The notes: generated by a model from the sequence alone, not told the origin. A DNA stretch of 64,000 nucleotides from Larix kaempferi (GCA_027924585.1 BSBM01000252.1:8742001-8806000); one strand, 5' to 3'; counted from the stretch's first letter, positions 1 to 12,618 are shown. Made by a program: numbers and translations.

Positions 1-1603
1 TGTACGATAATTATTTGGGGGGACTTGTCACAAACGACCAAGATCTAATCATGTAAGTCCCATCATGTGATCTAGACTGCTCGCGGGAGAATAAAGGGAC
101 CAGGAGATCATCCAAGGCACTTTACTGTGAATGAATGAGATTTAATCTAGGTCCACAAGAAGACATATCTGAACCATTTGAAGGGATGATGATCCGTGAC
201 ACGTGTGAAGAGAAAATCGATGCTGAAAAGGGATAAAGGTAGGGTCTTGATGACATGGAAGGCTCAGGAAGAGGGAAAATGACATGGTAGAGGTAGCGAA
301 TGGTATGGATTCACTTGGTGATGACACATAGGTCCCTACCAAGCCAAATGGGCATCCACATGTCATGCCACATCAGCATCCTACCACATCAACAAAGAAT
401 AGATGAGTTTAAAAAAACAAAACTGTAGCCCAAAAATTATTTTAGCCATAACAGTAGATTAGATTTAAATTTAAGGAAACCTATGACATTTTGACGCCAT
501 TAAGGAAGACTACATAATTATCAGAGAGAGGTGTAGATTAGTTTTGCTCCAGATTTCCTAAAAATGGGAAATATTGCTTTTTGAAGACCATCGCTACGTG
601 ACTGGACAAGGGCCCTATTGGGGATGAAATCATCATGGTGCAGTCGTGGTCTAGGCACATAAATAAGCCATGTGATTTTTGTCTAAATTTGAAACGGTGT
701 GGAGTATAGGTGCAAAAGAAGGCCAAAATCTGCTATTTAGGTGCACGTAATTGCATTTTTGGAAAACTTTGAGCAGGTAAAAGTGACTTGAGATGTCAAA
801 TCCCAAAAAACTTATGAACTCAACATTCTACCTCCTCATCAAGACAAACAACTTTGTTTAGTGAAAGTTTTCAAATAAATTCTTAGTTTGTAAGATAGTA
901 GTTTTTGCTAAAATTCCAAGTCTGGAGAAAATGAAAAAGTTAAAAATTGATAATTCCATAATTTAATAAAAAAATGGATGGTGTATCAGATCAGGGATCT
1001 GAAGATGCCCGAGTACTCATAATCATATGGGCTATCAACGCTCGATAGAAATATTTTCTAGTTCTTCATAGATTTTCTTCTACAAGTTTATGAAGTTGTT
1101 CCCTAAGATCAAGTGCAACTACGGGAATAATGCAAAATTGGATAAAATTGCAAACTTTGGACAACCGAAAATTTCAGCTTTGAGCTCGGAAATGATAATG
1201 GGTACAATCATTGGAAAGAGTATCGATAGGAGAATAAATAATCGCAAGCAAATCAAGGAGTAGTGTGTTAGATCCTCTCATAAATTGGATATGAAAAGGG
1301 CTTGTAGCTATAATTTGACAAAATTGTCAAATTGATAGTTTCCAAAATCCTTATATATGTATGAAATTTTTATTGAAATTTTGGAAGTAAAGTTTAACTA
1401 ACAGATTTGATGTATGAACACTTTGTAGATACATGTTGTAGTCTTTCATTAGATACAGTATAGAACAAAACTAAAGAAGTAAAGTGGGGGAAGGGGAGCT
1501 TCCATTCAACCTTGAAGTAGAAGCCAGGGTATAGAATATCAGTGTGGGTAATGAAGAAACATAGTTTAATGGGCACATATAAAACATTGAACCAATAGAG
1601 TTG
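1..1603 (+). other. Probable untranslated leader of element A; no gene seen
   Basis: I see no reading frame with family resemblance here. The stretch lies directly upstream of the gag start of chromovirus A. The related element D has about 1.6 kb between its primer-binding site and gag, so this is most simply A's 5' leader, with A's 5' LTR lying left of the window. No copy of A's 3' LTR (starting 37783) is recognisable here. A weak iMet-PBS-like string near 984 was not accepted. The assignment to A is inference from position. Confidence 0.4.
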
Positions 1604-2736
1604 ATGGAAACCATGGAAAGCTTGAGGATGGAAGTGCAGAGTTGTAGAGCTAATAATGAAGGAATGCTGAGGGCTCAAGAGCAGCAAAACAAATTGAACA
1701 CCCAAATAATGCAGAGCTTGAATTTACTATAGAGGCAAATGTAGGTTGGATTAGCCTCATTCCATGAGAGAGAAGATATAGAATACTCCAAGAAGAGATC
1801 ACATGAAATATATGGGCATTCCAAGAGTGCTACCAAGAGTCCTGGACATTATTCCTCATCATCTCATGCATCCAAAATGTCCTACTCATCTGAAGAATCA
1901 AGGAGTAGTATAGAAATGTATCCAGTTATACATACTAAAAGAAGGCATGTGAGGAAAGAGCTGCAAGGGGAAATTAGGAAGATTGAGCCACCCGCTTTTG
2001 ATGGTGAGCATAAGAAGGGAGAAGATGTTGAACCTTGTTTATTGGGGATGGGGACGTATCTCTATTTACATAGTTATTCCTTTAATTTGGAAGTTAAAAT
2101 TGCCATTTACAATTTGCAGGGCAAGGATTCCATATGGTGGGATTAAATGGTCAAAGTAAAGCATATCAGTGAAAAGAAGATCACATGGAAGTAGTTCAGG
2201 AAGTACTTTTATCAAAAGTATCTATCTAACATTACTATGAAAAGAAGATGGATGAGTTCTTTGAACTTAAGCTTGGAAACATGACTATGGAAGAATATGA
2301 AATTAAGTTTTTGGAATTGCTTGGGTGTGTTGGGTTCCTTAAAGATGAGAAGGTAAAAATACATAGATTTTTAAGTGGATTACCTTCATTTTATAGAGAT
2401 GGACTTCAACTTGATGAACTGGAGATTCTTAAAGAAGCAATTCAAATGACCAAATGTATGCATGACCAGAGCAAAGGCAAGGTTGATTTGCAAAGTTCTT
2501 AGGGAGATAAGAAGAGAGAGAATCAAGATCATAGGAAAGAGGGGTTTAAGCCACCATTCTTTAGGAATCAAACAAACTCATATCAACAAAGCAATCTAAC
2601 TCAACATGGACCCAGGATGGTAGAGTCTCGAGAAAAAGGAACAAGGCATCAACTCGAGTGTTGGGGATGTGGAGGAGATCACCTATACATAGATTGTCCT
2701 GGTAAGGGAGATATAATAAGGACCGTGCACACATTT
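1604..2736 (+). pseudogene. Element A gag, 3' truncated by insertion of element B
   Basis: Reading from ATG 1604, the first residues match the start of D's gag (SCRA, RAQE, Q-N-L). There is a TAG near 1730, an open stretch at 1877-2146, then a 1-bp frameshift near 2235. The typical capsid segment follows at 2248-2502 (ELKLGNMTMEEY, FLSGLPSFY), then a CCHC zinc knuckle at about 2658-2700 (CWGCGGDHLYIDCP). The frame ends at the left end of element B. In a working element this protein would package RNA into cytoplasmic particles. Several nonsense changes and the shift make this copy non-functional. Confidence 0.85.
2732..2736. repeat. Left target-site duplication of element B (CATTT)
   Basis: Five bases lie directly before the TGTTG start of B's 5' LTR. 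The partner CATTG lies at 25653-25657, after B's CAACA end. Four of five bases agree, as expected for an old insertion. The surrounding gag of A confirms that the two flanks were once adjacent. Confidence 0.75.
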
Positions 2737-4320
2737 TGTTGAACTTTGGTTGTCATTGATGTGAAATGATGTCAAAGAGAAATCAGTATCCTTGTCCTAG
2801 TTTGAAGAAGTATATGAAAGCCACTTTGAAGAAGTATATGAAATCCAGTTTGAATAAGTACATAAGGAGTACATCCAGATTGCAGAAGTACATAAGTACA
2901 TGCACAAGTCCTAAGTCCACCTATTCATGCTACTTCAAGGTAAAGTCAGAAGAGTTGGTTGGACAAGGTTTGGGAGTGCGCAAGAAGTTTGGGAGCAAGA
3001 AACGGTTGGACAGATATGCAAGTCCCGGAAGTGCGAAAGACCCACCAGTCAGAGATGTATACAAGTTGTTGAAGTGCGCAAGTAGTCCCAGGAGAAAGTG
3101 GCGGTAGGAGAAGTCGAATGTGCAAGACCCACGAGCGATGGTACATCAAGGGTGGAAGACAACACACGAAGTGCGCAAGTCCCACTATGGAAAGGACCAA
3201 GTATGCGCAAGACCCGCAAGGTGTGATACATAAGTGGTGCAGATCATGACAAGTGTCAGAAGCGTGAAGCAAGCGGAACCGGAGAGCAAGGAATAAAGGA
3301 TGGTACGAGCAACTTGTGGACATACCATCCGCGTAGGACTAGTATAACTAAGAAGCCAAGTTGGAGAGTTGAAGTAAGCTTGAAGATGTGAAAGTGGTAA
3401 TACTCTTGTTTGACAGTATGATATAGCATAGAGCCTTGTGCGCACGAACAAAAAAATTGTTGATGGCGTGTAGGATGATGTAGTCTATCTATGATAGATG
3501 TGTGAAGATAGACTTGAAGCACAACTAGTGATGCACAAAGTGAAGTAGTTTATCTGTGACAGTTGCTCAAAGACATAGATGCAACGCAACAGAAGATGTG
3601 TAGTATGATGAGGGTAATCTGAAGAACAAAAAGGTAGTATCACAGATGGTACGCAGAAGGTCACATAATATCTAAGACAGATGCACCAAGATAGGAGTGT
3701 AATACAACAGAAAGTGCGCAAATTGATCTGATACAGATGCGCGAAGTCAAAACAACAACACATCAAAGGATGCATAGTATCAATTGAGTTTGCAAATGTG
3801 CAGAAACAGAACGACATACTAAACTAGATCGTGGATATAATGTTTTGAAATTCAAGTGTGTATTGTTGATGTAGTCAAGTGAAGTAATTGATATAGTTCA
3901 GCAAGTGCAAGATCTCAGTATACAGAAGGTGCGCACAACGGAATGAACATTAGATAATATGAACTATGCGCAGATCAGTAGAACAACAAGGAAATATCTT
4001 CTACAGTAAATTAAGGGTGGCAAGATAGGGAAAGGAATAGGGGGTCGATGCCTCCTTCTAGTTGGTGTTGGAGAACTTCGGAAGCCGGTGCTTCTATGAA
4101 TGTAATCTTTATATTATAAGAGAGCATTTCGTTGCTTTTCTCCGATTTGAGTTTCCACATAAAAATCTATGTGCTGTTTATGTGATGGTGAATGTTTTTG
4201 TTTATAATGGATGCATAATTTAAAGTTCAAGCTTAAATATCATAATAAGTAAAAAATGTTCATAATTGCGCTAATATTGATTCACCTGCCCCCACTCTCA
4301 GTATTAATAATATTCCAACA
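2737..4320 (+). repeat. Element B 5' LTR (1584 bp)
   Basis: It begins TGTTGAACTTTGG and ends ATTCCAACA. The same start recurs at 8461 and the same end at 25652. The segment from about 4125 to 4180 (TTTCTCC, GTTTCCACATAAAAA) has the look of a Copia R/U5 region. It holds many copies of TGCGCA and degenerate repeats of phrases like GACAGATGCACC/AAGATG. Open frames on the minus strand at 2946-3817 have no family resemblance and are treated as chance. Confidence 0.85.
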
Positions 4321-4321
4321 A

Positions 4322-4337
4322 TTGGTATCAAAGTGGG
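4322..4337 (+). promoter_or_regulatory. Element B primer-binding site (initiator Met tRNA type)
   Basis: TTGGTATCAAAGTGGG begins one base after the 5' LTR. It resembles the TGGTATCAGAGC site, complementary to the 3' end of tRNA-iMet, used by most plant Copia elements. One difference (A for G) lies in the core. Confidence 0.75.
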
Positions 4338-4385
4338 TGTCTTTAGTAACAGCCTAGCATTTGGAAGATAGATCTATGCGCAGAT

Positions 4386-6445
4386 ATGGACATGCATGAA
4401 GGACTCTCCACCAACATAGCACCAAGATTCGATGGCTCCAACTACACCTTCTCGAGGATTAGAATGGAAGTATATCTACAATCCCTTGGAGCTGATGTCT
4501 AGCAGTCTATTGAAAATGGCTATAACGTTTCAGTAACTGCACCAGTTGATCCACTTGAGAAAAGACAGCATGAGTAAAATGCAAGAGCAAGGAATGCACT
4601 GTTATTTGGGCTAGGAGACACTGAATTCACTAAAGTCATTCATTGCGCTTCAGCTAAGGATGTATGGGATAAGCTCATAAATGTCTATGAAGGTGACAAG
4701 AAAGTAAGGAAGGTGAAGTTGTAGACTTACTCTGGACTATATGAGTCTTTGAGAATGAAAGATGAAGAAAATGTTGCCTCATACTTTCTTCAATTTGATG
4801 AGTTACTTAATGCTATCAAAAGTCTTGGATGATAGAAATAGCTGAAGAATCAATTGTACAGAATATACTAAGAAATTTGCCTTTGACTCAAAAGTGTTAG
4901 TATTAGAAGACAGAGATAATCTTGCATATTTGACAAAGGATGAGCTTCAAGGGATTCTGACTACATATGAGATGAGCACTGAAAGGGAAAATCCTATCAG
5001 AAAAGAAGCATGGTTTAAAGCTAACAAGAGTGCAAAACATGAGCATGACAAAGGCTCCCATGATGAAGCAGACTAGGAAGAATCAAACTTTGTGACGAAG
5101 TTGAAAAGAGGACGTGGTAAGTATAAGCGTAAATTACCTTTCAAATGTTTTAGATGTGGAAGAGTAGGCCACTTTGCTTCAAAGTGTCCATATAAGGAAG
5201 ATGGAGATAGTGACAACGAAGAAGAGGCCAGTTAAAATGAACAAAGGTTGGCGCACACCTAGGACAGATCTGAGAACAGGAAGAAAACTCCAAAACAAAG
5301 GAAGAGTCTATACACTGAGGAAGACAATAGTTTATTCGAAGAAAGTGATTGCGACAATAATCCAAAAGAAGAAATTTTCATGGACTTTTTGGAAGATGAA
5401 AGCAATGAAGAAAAGAAAAAGTGTTGTCCTTATATTAAGAAAAACACACCAATTGCGCACTGTCAACCATGAACACTGGATAAGTATTTCTTCAATTGAT
5501 CCTTTAATACACCTCCAAATCTTGTCGCATAAATTAAATTAGACAGTCAATCTGAAGAAGTAGAAGTTGCAGAGGTTGACTGGGAAGGTGAATTAGTCAG
5601 CGCCGTTGATGAATTAAAGAAGTCAAGAAGGAAGAACAAACTCTTGCATGACCAACTGTCAAATTATGAAGAACAAGCCAAGCAAGCCAAGGTGATTCAA
5701 GAGTCTCTTGAAAAACAGGTTAGTGAAAAGGTAATGAATTGTGAGAAACAACTAGATTACGCAATAGACAAAATAAAAAAGATTGAAGAAGATAAATCAG
5801 TATTGAAGACATCACTGGAAGAGTCAAAGCATAAAAATGAACTGTTGACAAGTCAACTTCGGCAGAAGAATAGATATATCTCTCGCTTAGAAGAAAATTG
5901 GCTAAGATAAAGGGAAGAAACAGGTTCAAGATCACATCTTGATTGATACTTCGAACTGCGCACATTCAGGAAGTGACAAGGATTGTCTTGAAGAAGAAAT
6001 GAAGAACAAAATCAAAGACAGTACATCAATCCTAAATAAGATTCTGAATGATCAAAGATCACCAGCAGAGAAGTCAGGACTTGGCTACGATAGAACAACT
6101 GAGAAGGTATTCAATGGTAAGTACATTCCAAATCAAATGAAGTTATTTAGGTATGATACTTCCTTCAATGATTACAATTCTTTTTGTTACACTACCAGAA
6201 GAAGGATTAATGCAATAAAGTGCGCAAGGTGCAATTATAATGATCATATTGTGAAATATTGCCAAACTTTGAGATGTTATGCATGTGATGGCTTTGGACA
6301 CAAGACGCAGTATTTCCAAACAAATGCTCGATATAACATCAGCCACGACACATGGAGCAAACCGGAAGACAGTCAAGCACAGTGTCAAAACGGAAGTGCG
6401 CACAAGAAGATATGGGTAAGGAAAACTTCTCAAGCATGCTCATAA
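4386..6445 (+). pseudogene. Element B gag: Copia-type capsid, zinc knuckles and coiled coil, broken
   Basis: From ATG 4386 the frame opens with the usual Copia gag N-terminus (PRFDGSNY...W/R-MEVYLQ). In-frame stops include TAG at 4500, a TAA near 4576 and others, and the frame shifts before 4894. The capsid C-terminal part (TYEMSTEREN) leads to a CCHC knuckle at 5146-5187 (CFRCGRVGHFASKCP). Residues coded at 5644-5910 form a Lys/Glu-rich heptad-like coiled coil. Downstream are the conserved phrase NDQRSPAEKSGLGYD (about 6037-6081) and two more knuckles near 6221-6310. The second of these has Tyr for its last Cys. The long gag with coiled coil and several knuckles is a known plant Copia layout. 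It is a pseudogene in this copy. Confidence 0.8.
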
Positions 6446-8448
6446 GAAGCAAACAACCCAAGTATGTCTCAAGCAGCAAGTAATTGTTTCCCATCTTGCC
6501 AATCTCTAAGAGGTTAAGTAAGATCCTTGAATTCAACACGGTATTCATTAGGAATTCAAGGAGTGTGTTAGTGAAGTTCTGCAATTAGAAAATATTTGAA
6601 GTTGGTTGTCACATTAATGTAATGTTGCAAAGGAAATGCACATTTACTCAATTATGTGCAAAAATATGTTGAAGTGTCACTCAAAGAGCTCATACATAGA
6701 AAGAAGTGTTGAAGTGTCACTCAAAGAGCTCATACATAGAAAGAAGTGTTGAAGAACAAACATGAAGTATGCACAAATACATAAACAAAGTTTGCATTAT
6801 ATTCAAAATTTAGCTTAAAACATTTCTTGAGTCCTCTATCGCAGAAAACAAAGTTGAAGTACAAAGAGGCCGCGTGCCAAGGCCTAACTACAATTGAAGT
6901 ACAAATACGATGATAGGAACCATATCGAACAAAATTTGAGAATTACAAAGATAATTCAGAGCTGCAGATCAAGGTCGATCCAGTTCCACGTATTGATTAG
7001 TAGGATGTTGTGAAAGATGAAGTTCCAAATCCATCAGAGCTTGCTCGATGAATTCAGAGGATGGATGCAGTGGACAAAGCTACAAAGTTAAAGTAGATGT
7101 GTTGGTAGCGAACTGTTCTGTCTGAATCAGGTTCAATAAGTCAAGGATTTGTCATTGTTGTCGCTCCAGGAAATCAACTCTCTTACACAGATTGGACAAC
7201 CCCTCAGTATTATTGTGATTGCGTGTACCAGTGGTTGAAGTCAGACTCCTTCATCTAGGACTGCCAAACTCCCACATCCACTCTCACTCGTGTGTATTCC
7301 GCCTTCTACGACTAGAATACCGAGATAAGGCTGTCAAATGAGTTGTTGAATCTCTGGAAAAAGGAAGACATGATGGATGAAGAAAAGAAACTCGGATACT
7401 GCGACACTTAGATGGGAATGAACTAGGCAATACGTAGCTCATTTATAGAATTGGAAGGTGGTTCCCCGCGCGCGCAAAAATAAACTGAAGAGATGTTGAG
7501 TTTAATGGCATTCATGTCTGCGCTATTCTAAGATGGATATGGAGACGTCATAAGTTATTGCATGAGTTAATGAATTCATGAAAGAGGACAACAATAAGAA
7601 ATCCAACTTATTGCTCCGTGAGACCGAAATGATGTTTCCCAAAAGACTCGAGTACGGAAAGGAAACGTTGAAGTTTCCGCACGATTTGTTAGTCACATCG
7701 CCTCGTTGCCATGCTTGCTTATAGATGGAAGTATGTGCGAATTGTGAGAATTTAACAAGGAATCTTTGGAAATCATGGCAAGATATGTGAAGTCATAAAA
7801 TGTAATGAAGATTGGTTAGAACGTAGTAAATGCGACAAAAGGAAAATTTGGACGCTGAAAGAAATCGACATGGAAGACGATTCAAACCGAAATCCGATGG
7901 AAATCTATAGTGCGCAGTAGGTGTGATAAGAAGTTGGCATAGAAAATTGTGTAGGAAATGAAGAAGTGTGAGTATGATAGGAACATAAGATCAAGATAAA
8001 AATAAGTTAGCAATTGTACAGGGGGAGCATACTTGAGACAACTATAGAAAAAGTATTGAATGTACATATTGCAAGGTGACTGAGCTCTGCGTAGCAACTC
8101 CAGTGAAAAGCAAGATAATGAAGCATGAAGACAGGGGAGTATTCATTGTAAGTAGTGTATGAAGGACAATGCAAAACTGAAGACATGAGAACCCAAATTT
8201 GCGCATTGAAGGTACCTCTTTGCCATTGATGTCAAAGGGGGAGAAAGATCATGAAACATGTGATCCACGCAGAAACGAAAGATAGCAGAAAAACACTGAC
8301 AACAAGATGCATATATGAGCAAAGGCTCAAACTGGAAAGAACTCAAGGGGAGTGCACACAAGGGGAGTGTTGCGAACAAAACGGATGAAGCGCACAACTT
8401 CATGAGCTGTTGACATGCATAGCTTCATAAGGTGTTGACACAAATGCC
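6446..8448 (+). other. Element B internal non-coding region in place of pol
   Basis: Two kilobases between gag and the purine tract show no Copia pol motifs in any frame: no integrase HHCC, no D-D-E block, no YVDD box. A perfect 40-bp tandem duplication sits at 6667-6746. A phrase typical of Copia element ends (GATGTCAAAGGGGGAGA) occurs near 8228, upstream of the real purine tract. That could mean an older end or an internally duplicated tail. Several TGCGCA copies are present. Confidence 0.6.
6667..6746. repeat. Perfect 40-bp tandem duplication in element B
   Basis: The unit starting TGTTGAAGTGTCACTC occurs twice without a mismatch and is followed by a partial third start (TGTTGAAG). The lack of divergence, inside an element that is otherwise old, points to a recent slippage or duplication event. 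Confidence 0.9.
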
Positions 8449-8460
8449 AAAGGGGGAGAT
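8449..8460 (+). promoter_or_regulatory. Element B polypurine tract
   Basis: AAAGGGGGAGAT ends immediately before TGTTGAAC of the 3' LTR. It has the position and composition of the plus-strand primer of an LTR element. Confidence 0.8.
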
Positions 8461-9451
8461 TGTTGAACTTTGGTTGTCATTGATGTCAACTGACGTGAAA
8501 GAGGAATCGGCATCATTGTGCCAATTTGAAGAAGCATATGAAATCCCCTTTGAAGAAGTATATGCAGTTTGAATAAGTACATAAGGAGTACATCCAAAAT
8601 GCAGAAGTACATCTAGCTTGAAGAAGTAAATAAGGTACATGCACAAGTTCTAAGTCCACATAGTCATGCTACTTGATGGTAAAGTCAGAAGAGTTGGTTG
8701 GACAAGGTTTGGGAGTCTGCAATAAGTTTGGGAGCAAGAAACGGTTGGACAGATATGCAAGTCCCAAAAGTGCACAAGATCCACCAATCGGGGATGTATA
8801 CAAGTTGTTGAAACGTGCAAGTAGACCCATAATAAAGTGGCAGTAGGAGAAGTTGAGTGTGCAAGACCCACAAGCAATGGTAGATCAAGGGCACAAGACC
8901 ACACACAAAGTGCGCAAGTCCCACTCTGCAAAGGACTAAGTATGCGCAAGACCGATAAGCTGGTGTGATACATCAATGGCGTAGATCATGACAAGTGGAA
9001 GAAGCGTGAAGTAAGCGTAACCGAGAAGCAAGGAAGAAGGGACGCTACGACCAACTTGTGGAAATACCATCCGCGTAGAACTAGTATAAATAAGAAGCCA
9101 AGTTGGAGAGTTGAAGTAAGCTTGAAGATGCGAAAATGGTAGTACTATGATTTGGAAAGCTTCTATTTTTGGGTATCAAGGGCTCGTGGAACGATAAAAA
9201 TATGATATAGCAGAGAGCCTTGTGTGCATGAACAATAGAATTGTTGATGGTGCACAGGATGATGTGGTCTATCTATGACAGATGCATGAAGGCAGACTTG
9301 AAGCACAGCTGGTGATGCACAAAGTGAAGTATTTTATTTGTGATAGTTATGCGAAGATAGAGATGCAGCACAGTAGAAGATGCACATTATGATGAGGGTT
9401 ATCTGAGACAATTACGAAGAACACAAAGGAAGTATCCTAGATGGTACGTTG
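8461..9451 (+). repeat. Element B 3' LTR, left part
   Basis: It repeats the 5' LTR from its first base. It carries an extra stretch of roughly 50 bp near 9155-9205 and then stops at the insertion point of element C. The same LTR resumes at 24894. The matching point in the intact 5' LTR is near 3650 (GGTACGCAGAAGG), which shows exactly where C landed. Confidence 0.85.
9447..9451. repeat. Left target-site duplication of element C (TACGT)
   Basis: TACGT precedes the TGTTACAC start of element C. TATGT follows its end at 24889-24893. The single difference is C to T at a CpG, the usual decay of a methylated site. Confidence 0.85.
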
Positions 9452-10337
9452 TTACACCTAAATATTGCCATCATAATACTCGGTGTAAACCTCCCTGAAG
9501 TTCCCATGATTAAGAAGTTAAACTGGAAGAGATACTGACCTAGTCCCATAGAGTCTAGTGAGGTCATCGCAGGTCACCTTTGTGCAGCATGCAACGATGC
9601 AGGTTGTCCTACTACAGCATGCGACGATGTCAGTTAAAATGGATAAAGGGCATCTTTGAGCCATTTCTCGAAGGTGTGTGATGTGGATCTCTATCCCCAA
9701 CCTATAGGAGAGCTGGCATTCAATTCCCTATCCCTTTGGGAGGATCCCTTAGTCCTCTCCTACTATATCTCAACCTAACCTATCCTCTTAGTCCTATATA
9801 TAAGAAGCTCATTCCCATTCCAAAGGGAGGAAGTCTATAGCACTTGCATGCTGGTGAAATTAGCTTAGGAGATCCCTACTCATCTATTGGAAGACCCATA
9901 CTTCCTTTGGAGGCTTTGGCTTTGGCTCGTTGAAGGAGGATTGTGACGTTAAGCTTTGGTTGTAATCATCTCTCTTTTGTACTTCCCTCTTTTAAGACAG
10001 TAATATAAACTCTTTCCACCAAATATTGTGGTGTTAATAATGTTTGTGTAGTTTACTTGCTTAACCATTTACTTAGATCTGTTGTTGTTTACATATGTTT
10101 TACTGCTTGCATTTTTCCTATATGTCTTGACAGGTTTTGCAGCTTAGATCTAACGACCGTGGAGCTTGGAGAAACATCAAGGAGAAAGATCTACAAACTA
10201 GAGGTAAGACATCTACTCACTCGATCTTTAACTAGATCTAGGAAAGTAGTTTCATATTCTGTCCCACTTGTTCTGGATTCACTTTGAACTAGGGAGATCA
10301 CGCCTTAAGTCCGCTTTCGGTAGATTGGCCAATAAAA
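9452..10337 (+). repeat. Element C 5' LTR (886 bp)
   Basis: It starts TGTTACACCTAAATATTG and is repeated at 24025. The end is placed by alignment with the 3' LTR (CCAATAAAA here against CCAGTAACA there). A short extra piece near 9530-9555 (AGAGATACTGACC...) accounts for most of the length difference. Confidence 0.85.
9795..9803 (+). promoter_or_regulatory. TATA box of the element C 5' LTR
   Basis: TATATATAA lies in the sequence GTCCTATATATAAG and is kept in the 3' LTR at 24346-24353. This marks the likely RNA polymerase II start a few tens of bases downstream. Confidence 0.6.
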
Positions 10338-10340
10338 CGT

Positions 10341-10357
10341 TTGGCAACTACACTGGG
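10341..10357 (+). promoter_or_regulatory. Probable element C primer-binding site
   Basis: TTGGCAACTACACTGGGG begins a few bases after the LTR end. TGGC...CTGGGG strings in this position are common in Tat-type plant elements. The complementary tRNA would end CCCCAGTGTAGTTGCCA. I do not assign the tRNA. Confidence 0.55.
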
Positions 10358-12618
10358 GATTACAATGCATTGTTTTAAGTTTTCAGTTTGAAAGTCATTT
10401 TCTCTTATTTCTTTGTGAGCCATTTCATTTGCCTCCTGAGCCTCTTTCACCACTAGATCTTCTCTTTGAAGGATCTGCTGACTTCCTTTGAGCCTATATC
10501 TATGCTTATCAAACCTTTTGATTGCTCATTTTTGGAGATCTTTGCATCTTTAGATTGGGATTTCGCCTGTCGCACCTGGGTAATATAGCCAGAGCGACGT
10601 CCTTCTCTTGGGTGCAATTTGCTACTCTACAACCTGCGCCAGCGGCACTTAACTCAGTTTTGCATCCTGCAATGTCGTCGCAGAACACCTGATTGCTACC
10701 AGCGACAGGCACTCTGAGTCTGACCATAGGCTGCGTCGAGCAATCAAGCCTTTTGCTTGGGTTATCCCCTCTCCATTTTTTGAGTTTGTTTGATTTGTAG
10801 ACCTTCTTTGTGCTGCACTTTCCAGCCGGAGTTCTTTTGATCTTCCATTGGTAGTGTTTGGATTTGTTTGGATTTGTTTGAATTGGTTTTTGGGTTCCAT
10901 TGTGGACAAGTTTGACATTTGGTAGTGGTGGACACTTTAGTTTCCCCCACCTTCATCCACTTGACCTTGCATTCCCTCCTCTCCTCACCTGATCTGATAT
11001 TTGCATTGGATCTGATCCTGGACCTCTTTTGCACATGTTATTTAGCTTTGTTTGCCTCCGGTTGTTTTTTGAGTGTCTTGTGTGTTTTCGGTTCATTAGA
11101 GTGCTTGTCATTTTCTTGAGAATTTATGAGTGTTTAGAGTGCTGCAAATAATCTTTCTTTTCAGCCTTTCACGCTTAAAAACATTATTGTTATCAAGTTG
11201 TAGTCTTGGTATATCATTGGAAAATTAAAAGTACTTCATTTTTACCGTTTTCAAATCCATTTGAAAATTGTTGTAGAAATTGGTTCATGCATTGGAATTT
11301 ATCATTCACAAGTCTTTTGGAAAGTTTGAGAGAAAAGTTAATCATTTGTGTTTTTCATGAATTATGAGTCATTCATTTTCTTGAAAAATACAAGTGAAAT
11401 CAAGTTTTTGCAAAAGTGATTTCGTGCTTGAAAAAATTATATGCATTTTTGGTTTTTTATGTTTTTAGGTTGCCATAGTGAAATTTGAAAAGTTAGTGTG
11501 CTCTAGATAGAAATTCTCTATTTTCATCACGCAGTTTCATTTTTTATTCGAAAAGACAAAAAAGAAAATGCTTAGATTTGGTTTTGATGCTTGTTGATTT
11601 TCATGTTTTGCTTGGAAAAATGAAAAGAGTACTTTCATTGTCAAATTTGGTAGGATTGAGATTTGTTGAAACTTTGTTGTTTTGGTAAAAACCCACTTGA
11701 AAAAGATTTCTCCTTCCCATACATAGATTTCATCAAAAGGAAAGTGCATTTTTTCATGTAGTTAGGGCTTGCATTATGTTTATGTTTATGTACTCACCTC
11801 ATGCATTCACCTAACCGTCCAGATAAAATTAACGGTAGGATTAGGGTAAAATTTTTAGTAACTTGTGTGTTAAGTTAGAGATGTGTTCTGACATCGTAAA
11901 ACGTGGCAGCTATCGTTACTTGCCAGCACTGTATTCTGGGGGTATTGTAGTCTTCCACGTACCAACCGGTATATCGAAGCTCTTTCACGTACTAACCAAT
12001 ATATCGAAGGTTCTTTCACGTACCTTAGGGTATATCGAAAGGCACTTCACGTACTTGGCATATATCGAAAGGTGTTTCACGTACTCAGTAGTATATAGGA
12101 AGGTCTCGTACCGTACAGTTGTGCATTTGACAACACCACTACGGATTTGAGCTCCCACATACCTTGTGTATATCGGAAGACACCATTAGGATTCTTGAAA
12201 CCAACGAAGCTATCCATTTGGCCATCTTGGCAGAGCAATACACCGAGAACAGCACTCGGGGAGCTACTACACACGTACTATCAGGTAGTCGGGTTATATG
12301 GTCAAGGGTACGGTCCTAATTCTCCCTAGTTAGTGCTCTGAAAAATTGGGCCGAGTATAACTATTGGACCCTGGAGTATATCGCGAGTTGCGAAGCATTG
12401 ACAATCTCGTGAGGTTCCAGACTTTTGAATCCACACCTATCACATAAGTTTGCTTGCGACCTTAGTTTGTGTAGATTTTGCTGGACTGCTTTTCTTTTGT
12501 TTAGAACACTCTTAGGAGAAACTTTGTTTCAGTCACTCTGGCTGACTTTCCTTGAAGAAGGTCCCACAGAATTTTGAACTTACCACCCCTTGATCAGGAG
12601 GTAATTTCGAAAGTAAGA
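10358..12618 (+). other. Element C 5' leader, non-coding
   Basis: These 2.26 kb run between the primer-binding site and the gag start. No domain is recognisable in any frame. Part is T-rich with long TTTTG runs (11140-11760), and a 30-bp tandem repeat occupies about 11950-12110. Long leaders are usual in this group of elements. Confidence 0.6.
11951..12110 (+). repeat. 30-31 bp tandem repeat in the element C leader
   Basis: Five tandem units share CACGTAC...TATATCGAAGG. The CACGTAC starts fall at 11956, 11986, 12017, 12048 and 12078, and a degenerate sixth sits near 12105. A further stray copy (CACATACC...TATATCGGAAG) lies near 12155. Confidence 0.85.

Noticed and set aside
975-1000. Possible primer-binding site TGGTGTATCAG for element A
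   Set aside because: It has an insertion in the core, no LTR end precedes it, and nothing upstream matches A's 3' LTR.
2946-3817. Series of minus-strand open frames of 60-125 codons
   Set aside because: They lie wholly in B's LTR, have no domain resemblance, and the corresponding frames in the 3' LTR are not conserved.
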